From Globomyces pollinis-pini (lineage: Eukaryota; Chytridiomycota; Chytridiomycetes; Rhizophydiales; Globomycetaceae), in contig MU621129.1 in NCBI GenBank assembly GCA_025399215.1, forward strand, positions 1 through 64,000: a stretch of 64,000 nt of DNA, given 5' to 3'. Position numbers and translations under genes: made by a program. Every line of letters starts with the position of its first letter. Within the stretch, counting starts at the first letter, position 1. A model generated the notes under the pieces. It had not been told where the DNA came from and searched no databases. It saw only the letters and a list, made by a program, of their open reading frames with translations. Below, one piece after another: positions 33,626-46,097 of the stretch.

Positions 33626-34687
33626 ATGGAGTTGTTGTTGCTAGTTTTTATAATCCCATTGATCCCCTTCTATATTATATCCACAGTCTTTTCCGCCTGG
33701 ATATTCGCATTAGGAATTCCGTTTATTATCTTGACTGCCATCGTTACGTTCTTGAGAGGATTTGTGCAGGCCTTTTTTTCCAGATCTGTCTTTCCGACCC
33801 TAAAACGATGGCGAGCAAGACTTCATCATATGGCAAATACAGGTAAATGGTGGGATGATCAAGATGATCCCGCTCTGGAATTAGGATCTCAACGTTCTGC
33901 TCCTACTTTGTTTGATCGAGGTTCAAAAGGTTCTCAAGATAAGGCAATATCAAAGAGTCGTTCCCAAAACCATGGCCTAGTTTCAAATATTGTGGATAAG
34001 TTGGCTAATTATGGAATACTCCCATCTTTTCTATTACCATCTACATTTACCAAGAAGCGAAATCAGAAGAGCAAAACCAGAGCTACCAAAAGTAAGGATT
34101 CTACAATCTTGTCTCCCAGAGAGAATTTTTTAGACGAACTTGTTCTTACAGCCTTACAAACAGAACCGGATGAACCAAAGTCAGTAACCAGACATCAAAC
34201 ATCAAGAAAGCAATTCACGAACCGATCTGAGGTTAGATCTACAGTCAGCTTTCGTCCAAAAGAATATCCAGAACCTACTCCTTCAGTATACTCATTCAAA
34301 ACCGCCAGGTTTGGTGAGTTTGCCGAATCCGTCACATCGTATCATGATTATCAATCGGCCCACTCAAATCACTTTTCACTATTGGATGAATTAGCAGATG
34401 CAGCCGATTTAGGTATTTCTTCAGATGTTCCAAAAGAAACTTTATTTGATCAATTGGTGGAAACAGCAATTTGTGAAGAAGAAATCAACATTACTCCTAC
34501 TGATTCCGCATCCCAATTTGGTTCAGATGCATATGATGAGAGTCAACATTCCGAATATCAATATGATGGAAGAGCAGATACCACTGATGCAGCAAAGTTA
34601 TTGTTTATGCTTGGAGCCGCTTCCAAGCAAGAATCACCAACTCGTAGTATGCATCATGAAGAGCCAGCAATAATCTACTCTAGATGA
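33626..34687 (+). CDS. Membrane-anchored protein of unknown function
   Basis: A single exon of 353 residues. The first 45 residues form a long hydrophobic hairpin (ELLLLVFIIPLIPFYIISTV, FALGIPFIILTAIVTFLRGF), as in proteins that sit in one leaflet of the ER or on lipid droplets. The remainder is hydrophilic, Ser/Gln-rich and looks cytosolic. LLDEL/LFDQLV-like short motifs recur three times (NFLDELVLTALQTE, FSLLDELADAADL, TLFDQLVETAICEE), which may be repeated binding motifs. No catalytic domain is visible and I do not recognise the family. It follows glycogen synthase on the same strand by 97 bp. Confidence 0.65.
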   Translation: MELLLLVFIIPLIPFYIISTVFSAWIFALGIPFIILTAIVTFLRGFVQAFFSRSVFPTLKRWRARLHHMANTGKWWDDQDDPALELGSQRSAPTLFDRGSKGSQDKAISKSRSQNHGLVSNIVDKLANYGILPSFLLPSTFTKKRNQKSKTRATKSKDSTILSPRENFLDELVLTALQTEPDEPKSVTRHQTSRKQFTNRSEVRSTVSFRPKEYPEPTPSVYSFKTARFGEFAESVTSYHDYQSAHSNHFSLLDELADAADLGISSDVPKETLFDQLVETAICEEEINITPTDSASQFGSDAYDESQHSEYQYDGRADTTDAAKLLFMLGAASKQESPTRSMHHEEPAIIYSR

Positions 34688-35142
34688 TGTATTTTCATAT
34701 TTGAATGTTGTTTAACATTATTTGTTGGAATAAAGCGGTTCATATTACTTTAGTAATTACAATTTTGAAGTAGGGTATGATGTAGGATGACGTTGTATCA
34801 TGATCTGAAAAATCCACGCAGTAGCGTGGAGAGTAGAAGTACTTCTATTTGTATTGCGATAGGAGAGGGTGGATGGATGTTTAACCTTTTTTTTACACTC
34901 TACGCGATGATTCTCATAGGAAATAAAGTTTCAACTTCGCAACTAATGCTAGATATTTTAAGAGCCTTATCATCTACCAATAATTTTAATTTAAACCCGC
35001 TTCAAGTCCTACAAAATGGAAAATAATAATTGTTTACCTTCTAATCATGAGGCACTGTTGACTAAATATTGACCATCTCCGTGGAGAATTTGATGGACAT
35101 AAATATAATCTATATTCCTCTAGAATTAGAAAAATTTATCAA
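34688..35142. other. Intergenic gap with a small hairpin
   Basis: A 455-bp gap upstream of the ABCG gene. TCCACGC-agta-GCGTGGA at 34813-34830 is a perfect 7-bp hairpin with a four-base loop. A second short palindrome, TCTCC-gt-GGAGA, lies near 35075. An open frame at 34787-35026 is not protein-like. These could be regulatory sites of the transporter. Confidence 0.4.
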
Positions 35143-37073
35143 ATGCAAGTGGGCGATCAAAAGGTTGCAAAATCGGACGTGAAACAACTCAATAATGGTG
35201 AACGATTCACTTTTTCTTGGCAAGAAGTCAATTATACAGTCAAGACAGATAAAAAGAAGACTCGTCAATTATTGTCAAATATGAATGGTCAGATTAAATC
35301 TGGTGAAGTGGTTGCAATTATGGGTGGATCTGGTAATGAAATGATCACTAATATGTTAAGGTGCTGGAAAATCAACTCTATTGAATCTTTTGGCAGGAAG
35401 AGTTGGTGCAGGTGACATTACTGGAAAGATTCTCTTCAAAGGAGCTCCAAGAAGTAAGAAAACATGGAAAAGTGATTGTGCATATGTGGAACAAGATGAT
35501 CTTCTATATGCCAACCTTACTGTTGAAGAAACTCTCATGTACTCTGCTCGCTTCCGTCTACCATCATCATATACGAATAAGCAACGCGCTGACCGTGTCA
35601 ATGATGTTATAATGGAGTTGGGGTTAAATAACTGTCGTAAAACTGTCATTGGAAATGCTTCTATTCGTGGTATCTCAGGAGGGGAGAGAAAGCGAGTTTC
35701 TATTGCTGTCGAACTAATTGCTACACCACAAATCCTTTTCCTGGACGAACCTACCAGTGGTCTTGATGCATTCACTGCTTTCAATATCATTGAATCCATC
35801 AAAGAAATCGCTGAAAAACAAAACATTATCGTTATGATGACTATTCATCAACCTCGTACTGATATTATTGACCTATTTGATAAAATATTACTTGTCAGTG
35901 CCGGTAAAACATTGTGGTATGGTCCTACAAGAGCAGGATTGAAACATTTCTCCACTCTAGGATACGACATTCCACCAAACACCAATCCTTCCGACTTCTT
36001 CTTGGATATTATCACTCTTGATCAACGTTCCCCTGAGTTGATCATGAGTTCTACTGAAAGAATTGAAAAGTTCCGAAAGGCTTTTGATGAACTACCAATC
36101 GAAAAGGTACCTGAAACTATCAGTGTCAAAATTACCAATGGAGAAGATCAAGACCCATCTGACCAAACATTTTGGATCACAGATTTTGTTACTTTATTGG
36201 GCAGAAATTGGAAGCTTGTCATTAGAGACACTCCAGATTTGATGGCAAAGGCTGGTCAAGTTTCTATCATGATTGTAATTGATGATTATGTTGATTTTTT
36301 TATTTAGATTCTACTTGGTACTTTGTATTATCAGTCAAAATTCGATGCTCCTGGAGTTCAAAACCAAGTCGGGGTGTTGTTTTTCATCTGTATCTCATTA
36401 TCATTTGCCATTGTTATGCCATCATTAGCATTAATTCCTGCCGAAAGACCAATCACCAGAAGGGAACGAGCTTCTGGTGCTTACTCTTGCTCCGCGATGT
36501 TTCTCAGTAAACTAGTCACATCAGTTCCTAGTGCTCTAATCATGGCTTGCTGTTTGTGTATTCCAACCTATTTCTTGATTGGTTTCCAAAATACTGCCGA
36601 GAAATTCTCCATATTTATGTTTATTGTTTTTGTTCTATCACTTACCGCCAATGCTCTTGGATTCTTAATCGCATCTGCTGTACCATCTGTACAAGTTGGT
36701 CAAGTCATTGGACCTTTAGTTGTAACTGTGTTTATGCTTTTCGGTGGACCAATTCTCAACTTGGAAACATGTCCTTTGGTATTTAGATGGTAATGATAAA
36801 TGAAACTAAAATCTTAGGATTCAATACATTTCTTTGATTTCCTACTCAAACAAGGCATTAGTACAAAATCAATTTATTGGTGCTGTGATGGATTGTTCCA
36901 ACAAGAAACAACTTTGTTTCCAAAGTGGACAAATGGTAATTTCTACCTATGCTGTGGGTTATCCAACTTTATGGAATAGTGTGCTTGGAAATGCAATTTT
37001 AGGAATCGGATTTGCTGTCGTTGCATTGTTCTTATATGAAAGATCTAGCAGACCAGTCATGCGCTTAAAGTAA
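35143..37073 (+). CDS. ABCG-family half-transporter (copy 1)
   Basis: A half-size transporter with the ABC domain first and six membrane segments after, the ABCG (White/Adp1) order. It has [13 protein letters not shown] (Walker A), CAYVEQDDLLYANLTV, IRGISGGERKRVS (signature), ILFLDEPTSGLD (Walker B and D-loop) and MTIHQPR (H-loop). The membrane part includes RRERASGAYSCSAMFLSKL and the cysteine-bearing loop FIGAVMDCSNKKQLCF. Three introns of about 27-30 nt; the first interrupts Walker A right after GSG. It must dimerise to work; the substrate is unknown. It resembles the gene at 59973-61899 in sequence and in that intron. Confidence 0.92.
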
Positions 37074-37237
37074 CTTATAGAAATGTTGATATTCTGTTTT
37101 TGAAGATTCTGTTTGTTTTGTCGAAATACATTCTTTCTTAGATGATATAAATGATTTGACTTTTGAATTGAAACTGTAGATATGACTGATACACTAAGTC
37201 AAGAGATATACATATACATTAATTAACATTCAATATA

Positions 37238-38524
37238 TTATAGTTCCATGAGATAAAATGCACCAAGGCTTGGAGAATTGAACATCCCTATCAGCACATC
37301 TCCTTTTCGATACATGGGGATTGAATTATTTGGTATAAGTGGATGTGAATCCCCAAGAAATGAGATGCGTGTGATTGGAATTGCATTATTTGTTGGATTG
37401 AATGGTTGAAATGCAGTGAATCTGACACTGTGCCAATCAGGGTAGTTAGTGTCCAGTCTACATGAGGATAAACAAGGGTGTTTGTTGATAGCAAATATAC
37501 CACTGATATTATAACCATCATCTAGATGACTCTCTTGGACAAATTCAACTGTAAGAACACAATTTCGTATTAGTCTTGTGGAACATGCAATAACTTCCAG
37601 ACCAAAATATTGCTTTCCTGCATAAAATGAAAGTGATCTTTGTGGGATCGTGATTGAATCTTCCATTACTAGACAAAAAACTCCCAAACTAGACATCTCT
37701 CCAGGATCATACCTAAAATGAATGAGACTGCTTATTACATTCCTATCACAACATGACCATCTATACACCCATAGTAACGATTTGGGACGGCTAGATTATC
37801 TCCACGTATAATGTCAGTCTCTTCCAGAATAATGTGTCTAATGATTGGCCTTTTTGTCCATGGGTCAATCAAAAATCTTGCTCCAGATACCTTATTCGTG
37901 TCAATTATCGTTCCACTGACCTAAATAGATACGTTTAGTGTTAATATCTGCAAACTTTTGTCAATGAATCCATTAAAGTTCTCCATCGACAGAAACCTTC
38001 CAAATTACACACTCGCAAATTATTCAATCCATCGATACCGCTACATTCTTTTGCCAATGCTTCGGGTAAAAATCCAGTCATTATTGAATTGCTTGAGGTT
38101 TGAATAACTAGTTCCAAAGGATATGGGAAAAAGTTGTTTGTAGCTGAATCCATACAAAATCCTTGGAATCCTGTACAAGTATTATCTAATCTTTCATAAA
38201 ATTGGTTCCAATTGTTTTCCATAGGTTCATATTTTAATCGTAGATCATGATGAATAACGTCAACTCTGTCGTTAAAATAATACATGAATACCTAAACCTA
38301 TGACGTGTATGAATTCTAAACAAATTGATTCCATCTATTAAAGTATAAAATCTACGGCAAGTCCGAGATAGTTTGCCAACAATGGGTATAGGTAGTTGGA
38401 TTATTAAATTGATCATCAAATCATCTGAGAAGGCATCAAACACCCCTGAAAAAGTTCGCTTTGAAATATTGCTATTAAATAAATCTGGTATCGATATTCT
38501 GTATGCTGGAATTGTTGTGGTCAT
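37238..38524 (-). CDS. F-box-like protein of unknown function
   Basis: The amino part contains a degenerate F-box (DLMINLIIQLPIPIVGKLSR followed by TCRRFYTLID), the Skp1-binding motif of SCF ubiquitin ligases. The rest, in about four exons with short introns, has no repeats (LRR, WD40 or Kelch) that I can see. It ends with a beta-rich region (SLSFYAGKQYFGLEVIA, ...FNSPSLGAFYLMEL). The likely role is a substrate receptor, but only the F-box is visible. Interior exon joins around 37770-37940 were not all verified. Divergent from nothing: it lies tail-to-tail with the ABCG gene. Confidence 0.6.
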
Positions 38525-38613
38525 TCAAGACAAGAAATTCATTTAACGCGATTTTTAAGAGTCATCTGACATACCTCAGCAATCAATATCCAATATATAG
38601 TCAATTTATTAAA

Positions 38614-41600
38614 CTATTTCTTAGTTTTCTGTTTCTTTGATTTTGGTTTTGGCCCTTTTTTGGCTGCTGCAATCTCTGTCATTCCTGGAATTGAGGGTTC
38701 CACCAATTCCAGACTTAATTTGCTTCTTTGTCCACCTGTTTCTTGATCACTGACAGTGATCTGAACAACAACCTTTTGGAATAATCCGATTTCAGTACCC
38801 TCTGCCGACCTAAGTACATTGTTGTTAGCGTCAAACGTTAAGATAGGGGTCACATCTGGGTTTGGTGAAGCATAAACTACGCTTTCAACTCCATACCTAA
38901 TACATTATAATAATGAATCATACTTAGGAATCAATACAACAAACCCGTTTTTGAGGATTCTGATCACATATGCCTCTTCTTTGATAACCTTATTCTTGAA
39001 GAATAAATGTGTATATAGCTCCACTGATGATCTAGCTGCCTGTTGAGCCATTCGATTACGGTAATTTAAAACTGTTGATTAAGAGCTGTGTATTTCTTAC
39101 CATCACTCATTTCTTTCACTTTCACTTTATCAGTCAAATCAGATGAATAAACTTCATCGTAACCAATACACGCAGAAAGAAGTCGATGAACTTGAAGATC
39201 TGCATATCTACGAATGGGGGATGTAAAATGTGTGTAAATGGGAGAAGCTAAACCATAATGAAGAAAATCTGGTTCTGCAACTGTTCCTGAACAGAAATAC
39301 ACGGCTTGCATCATACATCTTGTGGTCATGATTCTAATCAATTTGTTGAAATATGGATCATCCTTTAACACTGCGCTATCGAGTGATTTGGATAGTGTAG
39401 AAGAGTTCTTCGGGTCAATATGAATACCCAGCGGCTCTACTGCCTTAATCAGAGTTTCGAAATTGTTTGCTGGAGGTTTAGGATGTCTACGGAGCATAGA
39501 TGATTCTACAACTAATCAGAATTTACTTGCTATATACCTGGGAATGAGTTATGAATCTTCTTAGCAACGTAGATATTGGCCAATAACATGAATTCTTCCA
39601 CCAATGCATTGGTATCTTTCAATTCCTTCAATTCTAAGTATCAAGAAAACCTTTTCGTGATTACCAACATCAACTGGATCTTGAGAGTCATTTTCCATTC
39701 TAAACCGAACTTCTGGTGACGCAAGAGTTAATGCACCAGCATCCATTCTGTTCTTTCTTAGACATTTCGCTAGCTTGTCTAATGCTTTAATACCCAAAGA
39801 TATAGGATCATTCATTTCACTAATATTTAGGAGTAAAATTACTTACGGATCATCTAGACGTGCTTGCGCTTCATCGTAAGTAAAAGAGTTTTTGGAGCGA
39901 ATGATGGATTTGGTATACCTGCAGGAAACCACTTCTGCATTTGGTTTCATCTCCCAAATACATGAAAACGCAAGCCTGTCAACATTAGATCGCAAGGAAC
40001 ATAAATCTAGCATTACTTAGGAAGTTTAATTACTAGTTCCCAACAGTCCGGGTAACATGTCAATACGTTTATCGACTAAATAGACCGTTGTACCACGACG
40101 TTGAGCTTCCAGGTCCATTGCATTTTCTGGTTTCACAAAGAAACTGACATCGGCGATATCTATGGTTTAAGATTGGTAAAACATACGAACTCCGACTTCA
40201 TAATTACCATTGGGCAGTAATTTCGCATGCAAAGCATCATCAATATCAGTACAACCTACCATTTAAAATAAATAGATATACCTGGCGGATCAATACTACA
40301 GATATCCATTCCCCGAAAGTCCTCACGTTTATGTTTATGCTCATCTGTAACAATCCACTGGTCGCCTTCAACTGGTAAGAAACTTAAAACCAGAGGTGAG
40401 AATGGAGCAAATGGAACACTAATATTGGTGAAACAATAGAAAATACTCATGCTCCAACAGTAGTACTTCTGTTTCGGTGCCCTTTTCGCCAACATCTCCA
40501 ACAATTCTAACAAAATGACCTGAAGGGTATCTAGACTGTTTTTCCCATGCATCAATGGCGACGATAATTCTCTTTCCTATTAAATTCTTTGCCTGACGTG
40601 TTCTGATTCTAATTTTCGGAATCCTTTTATCCATTGACCAGAAAAACACAGATTGAATAGCACTGATTGTTGAGGTTGCCTGCACTGATGTTGGATCAAT
40701 TGTACCACAGTATGGTCTCCAATTTCGTTTAATTATTCCCACAACTTTGCCGGTCGGTACAACATCTACAGCACTGGCAAGGGGAGCTTCGTCTTTTTCT
40801 GTTACATCTTCTTCCACAATGGCAGACACGCTTGATTTCCATTCCGATTTTGGTAAAATTTGAATGGCCACAACATCTCCTTGCACGGCACGATTTAAAT
40901 GCTCTCTTCCAATAACATGAATCGTTTTTTCTTCGTTATTCAACTTAATAATAACTGTTCCCTAAAATTTTAGTTCCAGCAATTCAACCTCCAAAAAGTT
41001 GTGTAAAGTAATCCCCATGACACCTTGATAAAATGCAGTCGACTTTAATCCAGCAGAGATTTGTGTTGCAGATAAATGCTCTGCGTATGAGAATTGATTT
41101 ACAGGATCCACTTCTTCTAGAGCAGATGCTGCAACTAAATCCACAAGATCGGGGTACGCTGACAATGATTCTACGTATGATCTGATTGAGAGAGCCGAAA
41201 TATCTTCTTCAATCGCCTTTTTACGATTGGCAGCGTCATCGGTTATTAGTAAAACATTCCAACTGTCTGAAATATGTGCCTTGTACCATTCAACTGCTCT
41301 TCTGATAGCTATTTGGTAAAAGATTAAATACCTATTACCTCTATCGTTCCTATCGTTTGGTGATTCTAGCGGTTCTGCTGTTACATATGTTTCACGATGA
41401 CTTTGATCAATTAAGGTTGAATTACTGTTCATTACAAAAGACATAAAACTTCTTTTTCTTATCTGCAATCAAAGTGCGAATTCGCTGGTAGATTGGGGTG
41501 CTACGGTGCTGTAATTCCAGTAAAACAGTTTGTAAGATGATGACATTTTCAATTGCAATATGTTCCATTACATCAACCTATCCAATTAGATATCCAGCCA

Positions 41601-41828
41601 TACTTGATGATATAACATATTTGTATCTGGAATAATAAAATATGGTTTCGTTAGTTCTTTCACTTTCTGATTTGCATTTTGAGGAATCGTTAGAGTTGAA
41701 GAATGCTCTTCGCAAGAGCTACAATTTGGAAGACCACAATAAATATCGTCTCTTAAATAATGTTCTTTCAACACCTTTATAACTGATCCTTTCTTTGTCT
41801 TTCGTACGTAAGATTTACTAAATAACAT
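38614..41828 (-). CDS. DIS3: Exosome ribonuclease Dis3/Rrp44
   Basis: Full-length Dis3. The start [20 protein letters not shown] matches the family (MLKSKTFVKKTRxGxVxKxV) and fixes the ATG at 41828. Next come the CxxCxxC-like zinc motif (CGLPNCSSC) and a PIN endonuclease with [10 protein letters not shown] and [10 protein letters not shown], keeping the acidic residues. Cold-shock domains follow ([14 protein letters not shown]). The RNB exonuclease has [17 protein letters not shown] and [12 protein letters not shown], with the aspartates that bind metal, then the S1 region and a lysine-rich tail. Dis3 is the catalytic subunit of the RNA exosome. About ten short introns; one splits the RNB catalytic motif. 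Confidence 0.93.
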
Positions 41829-41988
41829 GTAAACTTTCTTTTTTCTTTTTTTTTGGTTCAATTCAATGAACACCTTATTGCAATTGAAGATTGCTTAAAT
41901 TTTAAACAGCATCGAGTTTTAAGTTGAGGTATAAAGCAGTTTAATGAGTGAGTATATTATTAGTTATTATCAGTCTGTAAACGCGACG

Positions 41989-44052
41989 CTAATATTTAAT
42001 GGTTTGGAAGTAATACCTCACACACAATGCCATTAGTACAAAATAGACAACAGATATAAAGATCGTGTTCGATCTGGGAGCGTTGTCGGGACTAGAGTTA
42101 GTTTCCAATTAGACATACTTGAACTCATTAATAGTAAAAAGTGTGACGATAATTGTTAAACCAACCAAAAATATCCATCGATTGGTAATAAAAAGCACAC
42201 TTGGCCAAGTTTGATCTACGTTTCTGGTGTCTAGTATATATACATTTCCAGATTCTAAAAGTACACTAATCCCACCATAGTGATCATTCCAAGGTATTCC
42301 GGCAATATGTAGAATTTTCTGTCATCAAATGCCAACAATAACTTACATTGGAGGCCACTCCAACAAACCCATTGGACCACGTTCCTTTTAGAGTCCACCT
42401 TGATTCAGATACACCTAAGTTTAAATTGAATGGATTTACCAGGTAAGTCGACACTAGATATATCCCACACAACACCATTTTGAGACGAAGTATACCAGCC
42501 CTAAACTGTTACACTAAAAATACGAACATCTATCTCCCTTATAAAATCATCAAAAACACTTTCCAAAGTAACTTGTAGTTTGGAAATGTAATGTCGAGCA
42601 TAACCACTATACGTCTGAAGAGGTGAGGTTGCCCTTTTATCGGAAAAGACAAACAGTCGAGAAGACTATTGATTAACACTGATGTTTGGGTACCACTGAA
42701 ACTAGTGCAATAAATGTTTCATCCAAGTCTTTCTCCACCAACACCATATCCACCTAATAATTAGACATAAAAGAAAAGGTAAAATTACCTATAGTGAGAA
42801 TTGATTAAATAGTACTTCAAAATCTGATCCATATAATCCAATAATAGGTTGAGTTTGAAGAATAAATCCGTGTTGGGATTTGTTGTATGTCTTATCCTCA
42901 AGTTCCACAGTGAATATATGTTCAATAAATACAAATGCAACCAGATCAGCCATCTCCGATATTCCTAAGAACGTCAAATTTCCTCAAACAATACCCAAAA
43001 CGGGCTTACTGGATATTAAGAGAAATGAATACTTACGTCAAAAAGTATAGGTAATCAACGCTATCTGAATCAATTAAATCTCCTCCAAGTCCAACTAATT
43101 CCGTCTGAGACTATCAAAATAAAACCATTCCAATACCTTCCACAGAACATCTTTGGCCCATATCCCATCTATTATAAGTTATTTGAGGCAGCTGAATACC
43201 TGGGCCACTAGTAAATATTGATATTGAAATATGAAATATAACGGAACTTTCAATAGCTTTGTATTGAACTACCAAGATTGAATGATAGCCATCGCTGGGA
43301 TAAAATTATTTTTGGAATATTTACCGTGATTTTAAGTAGGTATATATCAGTATTCGTTCCGGGTTATCTTTCCGAAGTGGTCCAGGAATGGAGTTACTGT
43401 CCCATTGTATTTCATTTGACAAAGTTGACGGTTTCAACAGTCGAAATAACTTTAGATCTTTACTTCTACTGTAAAGAATATGATTGTTGTATGTGAATAC
43501 TGTCAAATATGAGTTGTAGAGTAACATTACGAGTCTGTGTGAGTCCTAAACTCCCAGGAAATACGCTATCCAATGTAGGCTTTATAAACAATTGATTATC
43601 ATTGTCTAATCCAGGTTCAATGAGAGTCGAATGAAATCTATAGATTGTCAAATTGAAAACTGAATTAAATACGTGATCCATTCATCTACAACTGAATAAT
43701 AAATTAAAGCCAATCCAGTTTTAGTTAATTGAGAATATATGGTAGTTCCATTAATGGGTATGTGCGATATTAAGCTAGTATTTGTTCGTATGTTAATATG
43801 TGCTAGTAATAAAACAAAAAATAATTCATACATCTTCCAATGGACCAATACAGTAATTGATTGTCGAAATAGAATATTTTCTGCGATACGTAATTGGATA
43901 ATGGAAAAGAATGAGTATGATTTATAGTGAGAGGAGGAACGGAAGGTTTTGCTAAATATATCAGTAATAGCAGGCAGAAACTTACCAATAAATATAACAA
44001 AGGTTATATAAGCCAAACCAATTCCAAACATTAGCAACGAATTGGGGACCAT
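41989..44052 (-). CDS. Unknown membrane protein with large extracytosolic region
   Basis: Starts MVPNSLLMFGIGLAYITFVI, a signal-anchor helix, at the ATG 44052. A long region of beta-rich character with N-glycosylation sites follows, read in pieces over many short introns (NVTLQLIFDSIH, LVGLGGDLIDSDSVDYLYFL, SHGFILQTQPIIGLYGSDFE-like, GVSESRWTLKGTWSNGF). Two membrane helices close it (WIFLVGLTIIVTLFTINEF and IFISVVYFVLMALCVRYY), the last reached across a 27-nt intron starting GTATGT at about 42116. I considered TMEM231 and tectonic (ciliary transition zone) but the similarity is too weak. It diverges from swi5 by only 52 bp. Confidence 0.55.
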
Positions 44053-44104
44053 TTGGAACAATGAACTTGAACTAAAAATTTGGAATTTTCTTGAGAAAAT
44101 CTTA

Positions 44105-44514
44105 ATGACTAAAAGCGAAGATGAATTGAAAAATGTAGAAGAATCCTTAGTTCCTGTCACTCCAGATCCAAAAGTAATTCAGCAGAAGTCGGTAAAGAAT
44201 GATCCAATTGAATTAGCCGATTTGGATAATCAGAAACGAATCATTGATGAGTTAACAAAAGAACTGCATCAATTAGAAAGGAATTATCAGTACAATTCTA
44301 TTTAACTTAATATCTATAGGGAACCTATCCCAATTGAAGATTATATGAAGGAACACATTAAACTTCTTCATCAATATAACGAAATTAAAGATATTGGGTA
44401 TGATAGAAACGATTAATCTTGTTTAGGCAAATGTTGTTAGGACTTTGTGCGGAGCGGGAAGGGACTACTACAAAAGATATGTACACCAAATTCAATTTAG
44501 ATATGTCGGACTAG
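44105..44514 (+). CDS. SWI5: Recombination mediator Swi5/Sae3
   Basis: A small protein of about 115 residues from three exons. The carboxy half is the Swi5 family signature: IKLLHQYNEIKDI-GQMLLGLCAEREGTTTKDMYTKF. The amino half is a heptad-bearing helix (QKRIIDELTKELHQLERNYQ), as needed to pair with Sfr1. The Swi5-Sfr1 complex helps Rad51 and Dmc1 form filaments on DNA. Introns are 28 nt (after NYQ, GTACAA...CTATAG) and 27 nt (inside I-GQ). The ATG at 44105 is the first in frame; the frame is open a little further upstream without ATG. Confidence 0.88.
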
Positions 44515-44815
44515 GTTGATGTTGATAATAAAGTAAAAATGCACTTCACTATTAAAACTATCATGTACTAGTGGTCCAACCTGCCGCATTCAGTCGATGG
44601 ATTCAACATAGCGCGTGAAACTTCTAACTGGTACTGACATTGAACTAACTGATCATGATTCACCAATGAAATTGGTCAATGAATTTGGTGACCACGTTAG
44701 ATTGATATCTCATATCATATCGTATTACAAATTGCATCATGAGGCAACTGAGTCATTTGGTCGGGGCGTTTGATGGTCCAAGGGAACATCGATCAATCTA
44801 CCTTCTACTATTCCT

Positions 44816-45898
44816 ATGAAGAATTTAGAAAGTCCAATGAGCGATACTGCAGATTCAACCGTGATTGATTTACATCTATTCTCAGACGTTGATTCCTCCT
44901 CACCATCAATTACTTATACCCCTAAAGTGTCCTATTATATTGGTTTTCATCACCATACCATTTGGAAATCACAAGAAGAGTTCTATATTAAGGCTATTTA
45001 CCTGCTTAGGGTGTTCTTGAAATTGGGACAGGTACAGTTTATCAATTAACTTTGTAGTCTATTTTTGGAATGGTTGCTTTAGCTATTTCGTCTCAATCAG
45101 ATATACTATTGACTAACCTTATTCGTCTATATGTCGCTTTTCAACTTTCGCTAGTTTTATTCTTTCCTCTGTATTTTGCTGTTCCAAAACTTAAATCTAC
45201 CATACAAATTAAAAAGAACTTTCGAGACTATTTGGAGAGAACAAGAGCGCCATTAAGATTGTAATATGATCACGGTTCCTGATTATGTAGCTTCATTGAT
45301 GTTATATTTCTTTGTCTTGCAACTGCCGGTGTTGTTCTGATTGTATTGCACAAACCCGAAACGGTAATCAAAGAAACCCCATATCTGTTTGCTGCCTTGC
45401 TATTGTATATTTCATTTCAAATCCTAACGTTGTCCACTCCAATTGTTCTTCTCTTTTTCGGCTATTCCGCGTTGGTTATTGATAAACATTTGGCATTAAA
45501 TGAGCAACATATCGCTGATAAAAGTAATCTATTGCGGTGGTACTTATATATTAGAGAGTCAATCATATGCATCAACAGAAAATGTCATTCTGGGCACATG
45601 TCAGATTAACACCGGGAAAATTTTATACTCAGTCAAAAAAGTTCCGCAACCGCTACTGGAACAGATCAATCAACATGATAACAATACAACTGAAATACAG
45701 ATCTATAGTGGAGATGCTAACTGTCCTATATGCTTACTAGACTATAAGAAGGATGATGTGCTAAGTCAATTGAATTGCCAACACCACTTTCATCACCAGT
45801 GCATTGTTGATCGACTTGTGGTAGGCTTGCAATGTCCATTATGCGTGAATGAACAAGATACAGTTGATATTGGTATAATACCCGCCAATAAGACTTAG
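44816..45898 (+). CDS. Membrane RING-H2 ubiquitin ligase
   Basis: Four exons encode about 330 residues. An acidic amino tail leads to several membrane helices (FGMVALAISSQSDILLTNLI, SLVLFFPLYFAV, FIDVIFLCLATAGVVLIVL, LFAALLLYISFQILTL). At the carboxy end is a RING-H2 finger, CPICLLDYKKDDVLSQLN-CQHHFHHQC...CPLC, with all eight zinc ligands. That makes it an E3 ligase of an internal membrane, in the general style of plant and fungal multi-helix RING-H2 proteins. The substrate is unknown. Introns are 25-31 nt (for example after LGQ and after ADK). Same strand as swi5 upstream and the aur1-like gene downstream. Confidence 0.8.
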
Positions 45899-46022
45899 TA
45901 GACAAAAAATAAATCATTTTAGTAAGATGGATTTCATATTGGATTGATAAATATCCCATTTAGATTTTGGAATAGGCCGCATTGGCATTTTCACTCGGCG
46001 GTTCAATTACCGATTATCTGAA

Positions 46023-46054
46023 ACTAAGTGAAATTGATATCGTTTTCACTTAGT
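46023..46054. repeat. Inverted repeat upstream of the Aur1-like gene
   Basis: ACTAAGTGAAA (46023-46033) and TTTCACTTAGT (46044-46054) are exact reverse complements separated by 10 bp. The layout (two half-sites about two helical turns apart) is typical of a dimeric regulator site. It lies 21 bp before a TATA-like element. Confidence 0.6.
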
Positions 46055-46074
46055 ACAGCGGCCAACTGTGAATC

Positions 46075-46084
46075 TATATAAAGG
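46075..46084 (+). promoter_or_regulatory. TATA box of the Aur1-like gene
   Basis: TATATAAAGG is a consensus TATA box. It is only 23 bp before the first ATG (46098). Transcription would be expected to start at or after that ATG, so the second in-frame ATG at 46128 may be the true start. Confidence 0.55.
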
Positions 46085-46097
46085 TGATGGTTTATGA

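Noticed and set aside
41989..44052. Assignment of the unknown membrane protein to TMEM231 or tectonic
   Set aside because: Only the general topology and short stretches fit; the carboxy helices and conserved blocks do not match.
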